Positions 60,640 through 64,000 of a stretch of DNA of 64,000 bases are shown piece by piece. A program made the translations under genes and the position numbers. The DNA is from Apricaphanius iberus (lineage: Eukaryota; Chordata; Actinopteri; Cyprinodontiformes; Aphaniidae): positions 62,001 to 126,000 of the forward strand of contig JAPXFQ010001339.1 of the NCBI GenBank assembly GCA_028564705.1, given 5' to 3'. Below the pieces are notes generated by a model. It saw only the letters and a list, made by a program, of their open reading frames with translations. It ran no database searches and was not told the DNA's origin. The first letter of the stretch is position 1. The number at the start of each line of letters is the position of its first letter.

Positions 60640-62590
60640 AGGGGGATTTGTGTTCACGCGAAGCCCCGTGAGAACCTTTCCTTGAACCAATTGGCTCAAG
60701 TGGTTCAATGCCTCATGAAGCTACACCTCAATCATCACTTAGGTGTTTTAATGGAGGGAAAAGATGACAGCTTACAAAGTAAACATGATGGCAAAAATCA
60801 CAAGGACCCGTAAACAACAGGCAACAATGACGAACCAGCAAAGAAATGATTGAACCTATGAGCTTAAATATGCTGAGGAGGGGTGCGGAATGGACTGAGA
60901 ACCAATTACAAACGGATGCAGTTGAGGGCAAGAGCAGGTGAAGGCAAGTAGCTGGGCTGGGGAGAGGTATTGGCAAGGAGGAAACAGGAAGTAAACAGAA
61001 AATACCATCCTAAATAAGAAACTAGAAAATAACTAAATATATCTAAGAGGAAATATCTAATCAGACAATAAAGAAATAACAAAGACTGATAAAGTAGGAA
61101 AACATACATTAAAGGCAAAACAAAATAAAACAGAAAGGTGTAAACATCTAAGAGAAGGGAGGGTAAAATGTGGAAACAAAGAAGTGCCAAAATCAAAACA
61201 CTAAAGTCCAAAAGTAAAACATTAACACTAATAAATAAAAGAAAATTATCATTTAAACTAAATAAGGACAATAAATACAAACTACTACATCATAACACAA
61301 ACAGGAAAATTCAAAAAACACCATTGTATAAAATATTTAAGGAGTAATAAGGAGTAATAAGTAAAGAGACTAAGGATAAGGAAGTGGAAATTGTTAGTGG
61401 ACAATTCTGAACTGAACAAAAATTCTGCCGTCGGATAAAGAAATGGACACAGCAGATGCATGGTCGCTACAAAGATATGGAGCTGGATTACTGTTTTTTT
61501 TAAAACTTTTTTTTTCCATTAGAAAACAATATTCTAGACTGATCTAACTTATTCTCTTTCAATGCATTTGTGTACTGCAGTCAAGTGGGCCGACACTTGA
61601 AAATAATGATATACACTTCAAATGCCCATCCCCACATCCTTGTCTGTCACCTCGGTTTCTGGTTGGCTGCAAGTCACATTACACAAAATACTTTAAGAGT
61701 CACACAAAAAAAGAGGTGACGTGGAGGCCGTCTGCGAACTTGAGCCTGGGTGGCCGATATCCGAGGGAACTTGAGTCTGGTGCTTATTGGGCTGGTGCTA
61801 CAGAGTTTGCTGCTTTTGTAGCACAGACAAAAAAGTTGTAGCATCAACAAAAATGTATTTTGTAATCTCTTAAAACCTTCTCTTCTTATCTTCAAGAAGA
61901 GACTGTGGAAGATGCTATTTTATTTTGACTGATTTATTCTGTTGCGAGAAGGGAACTGGTACAAAATGTACAAGATGCCAAATTGCAACTGGACATCCAA
62001 GACCTTTTAATCAAAATTTCTAAAAAAATTATTTTTCTGTTCTTTTTCTCTTTTTTGTTCTTTAGTATTTAGTAGAACATAAGTCGGGTATATTTAGCAA
62101 GCACCAAACCTTGCTTACCAACCGCCATTAAACAGAAGTTAATAACTTATTGTGTAATTTTCTGTGTTTTTTGTTACAAGTTTTAAAAGTCATACATCAC
62201 TGAACTCAGCATATATTGCATATGTTCCTTGAATGCGCAATAGGTGGGCAGCTTTGTGAGATGTTTGTGTGTGGCTCATAAAAGAATGATCAGTCTTATA
62301 TACTTGCAGATTTCTAAAAAGCAAAAAAGTCGCTAAGAGTTGTCATTAGCATTGAGATGTCCCTTCAGATCGCCCAAACGTTTGCCTTCAGCGAAGACAG
62401 GGCATGCTGGGGATATCTTTCATCCTACACACTACGAGTATTGGAAATATTCTTCGATACAGCACAAAAGAAGGTATCGGTATCTGCAAGTACTTGTGTT
62501 TAAACACAATCCATTAACATGTTTTTTTATTCCTGCACAACCCCACCAAATAATGACACAAGCATTAATAAAATTTTGCATGATGGTTGT
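60640..62590. other. AT-rich sequence, scattered hAT-like remnants
   Basis: 60640-60760 has a GC-richer hAT-like piece. 60990-61400 is purine-rich simple sequence whose minus strand gives a meaningless Leu/Phe-rich frame. 62380-62500 contains the GGTATCGGTATC-type motif seen in hAT termini. Confidence 0.3.
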
Positions 62591-62599
62591 TTCACGTTG

Positions 62600-62760
62600 C
62601 TAGAATGGAAATCCTATTGCCTATTATGCCTGACTGAAGTTTCCAAAGGTGGAACAAATGGTGATAAATTTAACAGCAGCAAGTTTATAAAGCATTTTGC
62701 TTAGCATCATGTGAAGGAGCATTTTTTTAAAGGATACGAGCAGAAACCGACACAGTTGGA
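62600..62760 (+). pseudogene. BED zinc-finger remnant of a hAT transposase
   Basis: The plus strand reads WKSYCLLCLTEVSKGG, then FNSSKFIKHFA, a stop, HHVKEH. This is the Cys-x2-Cys ... His-x-His spacing of a BED finger as found at the start of fish hAT transposases. One in-frame stop breaks it and no catalytic region follows. Confidence 0.65.
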
Positions 62761-63187
62761 TTGTAATGTCAGATTGTTATCAGCATATACCTAAAGCCCA
62801 AGTATCGAAATTGGTATCGAACAGAAAAAAAAGTGAAAAAAAAGTGGTATCAGAACACTTCTAGCCTGTAACCTTGCTTTCTGACTGGCTACATGTCACA
62901 TTCAGAAAATCTATTATTGTTTGGTCTCGCAACACACCACAAACACTGTGATATTGGGGGATGATGTCCATCATTTTGAATGTCCACGATTTGTGATTGG
63001 AGCGGTCCTGCTGTCCTCTCCAGCAAACCAGAGGACTCTGAACACACCACACACGACAGGAATATCTGTTAGGATTATTTTAAGGGCAAGTTCTTGTCGT
63101 TGTCTCAGAAGCTTGTCTGCACTAAGCTTGTCTGCATGCACAGGAGTGTTGTGTGTTCTGTTTTATTTTTGAAAATCATTAATAAAT

Positions 63188-63291
63188 AAATCCATCCATT
63201 TTCTGAACCGCTTAATCCTCAAGGGGTCGCAGGGTCCTATCTCCAACTGTCAATGTGCGAGAGGCGGGGTACACCCTGGACAGGTCGCCAG
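63188..63291 (-). mobile_element. SINE/RTE 3'-end fragment
   Basis: aatccatccattttctgaac, cctatctccaactgtc and gaggcggggtacaccctgga match 58683-58830. It is cut at its left and right ends. Confidence 0.78.
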
Positions 63292-64000
63292 TAGGACTGC
63301 ACAATTAATCGGATATTGATCGTGATCGCGATTTTGGTGGCCACAATTAAATGAACCTGATCGTGAACGATATTTATATTTAAAATGCAAGCTTCACTGC
63401 GTGCCTCTTCATCATACACTGCCTCAACCAATAGACTGCCAACCACCTGGGTGCAAACGCATGACTAAAGCTTCATTAAGCTGACCAAATAAAAAAACCA
63501 CACCTACGCCACTCAGCACTCATAATGGCTGCACTACGTTTGCTACGTAGCAGGTGAAAAGGAGTATTTGAGCAATGTAGTAGATCCAAAATCTCCATTA
63601 TGGATCTGACTAGTAAGCAGAAAGTTCCCGAAAGTGTACTACCGCCACAGTAAGCAGACGGTGGATGCTACGCTATCCCACAATGCAGCGGACGCCCCGA
63701 AATCATAGAAGAAGAAGGACCTAGCTAAAAATGGCTACAGAAGAACTGTCAACCATTGACACCGCCGCAGTTTCGGCAGATAAATGTACATGTAGCGATG
63801 TTACTGATTACTGTAATTGTTTTTTGACTGATGAAACATTTAATTTGTTAAGTCATACCAGACAAAATAACGGCTAGAGGAGGCGGGACCACAGGCAAAC
63901 GTAACGTAAACATCTGGGTCAACAGAAGTCATATGGGTCAAAGGACATGCAAAATGGTGGAGCAGTATGTCTGATTTCATGCCTATTACGCGATCGTTTG
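63292..64000 (+). mobile_element. hAT-like element, left end to window edge
   Basis: It starts taggactgcacaattaatcg, followed by gtgatcgcgattttggt, a terminus common to fish hAT elements. At 63731 a plus-strand ATG opens MATEELSTIDTAAVSADKC and closes after about 48 codons. The element continues out of the window, so its right end and completeness are unknown. Confidence 0.5.

Noticed and set aside
60906..61280. 124-codon Leu/Phe-rich minus-strand frame that looks like a membrane protein
   Set aside because: It is the complement of AAA/GAA-rich simple sequence. Composition alone produces the hydrophobic appearance.

Overview
The window looks like a piece of a teleost fish chromosome. Two vertebrate neighbours are recognisable on the minus strand. 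They sit in dense, old repeat DNA of kinds typical of bony fish: L2/CR1-type LINEs, Rex3 (RTE), Tc1-like transposons, tRNA-derived SINEs, and hAT/Harbinger-type short elements. There is no sign of bacterial operons, CRISPR or phage. I cannot name the species.

Genes. (1) SDR16C5 (RDHE2-type epidermal retinol dehydrogenase) covers most of the first 27 kb on the minus strand. Five coding exons can be defined by reading frame and splice sites: 27276-26956, 22661-22530, 14596-14497, 7925-7781 and 3284-3159. The frame stays open across all four joins. The last about 30 codons must lie in a further exon that I could not find and that may be left of the window. (2) A proenkephalin (PENK-type) terminal exon lies at 55946-55350, also on the minus strand. 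It carries four YGGFM cores and one decayed core. Its signal-peptide exon was not found. SDR16C5 and PENK are also neighbours in tetrapods, so the linkage supports both calls.

Region by region. 1-27 kb: SDR16C5 with very repeat-rich introns. Intron 4 has an L2 3' end split by a SINE. Intron 3 has a 1.55 kb Tc1 element and an unclassified 1.09 kb element with 190-bp inverted arms. Intron 2 has LINE relics and an inverted pair of short transposons beside the exon 2 donor. Intron 1 has a Tc1 element with about 210-bp inverted repeats and a Rex3 copy. 27-41 kb: LINE-dominated, including one nearly full-length L2-type element (about 36.3 to 30.9 kb) with an esterase ORF1 and a 737-codon ORF2 piece. 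41-55 kb: SINEs, short DNA transposons, a Rex3 3' end and a 2 kb L2 copy. 55-64 kb: PENK, then more SINE, LINE and hAT fragments to the window edge.

The retinol dehydrogenase acts in retinoid metabolism in ER/lipid-droplet membranes. The proenkephalin is a secreted neuropeptide precursor. They share a locus, not a pathway. No transposon or LINE protein here is intact. The most unusual items are the inverted-arm element with repeated AGGTCA half-sites inside a retinoid gene, the non-canonical peptide set of the proenkephalin, and a LINE copy with an error-like density of single-base indels beside a clean reading frame.
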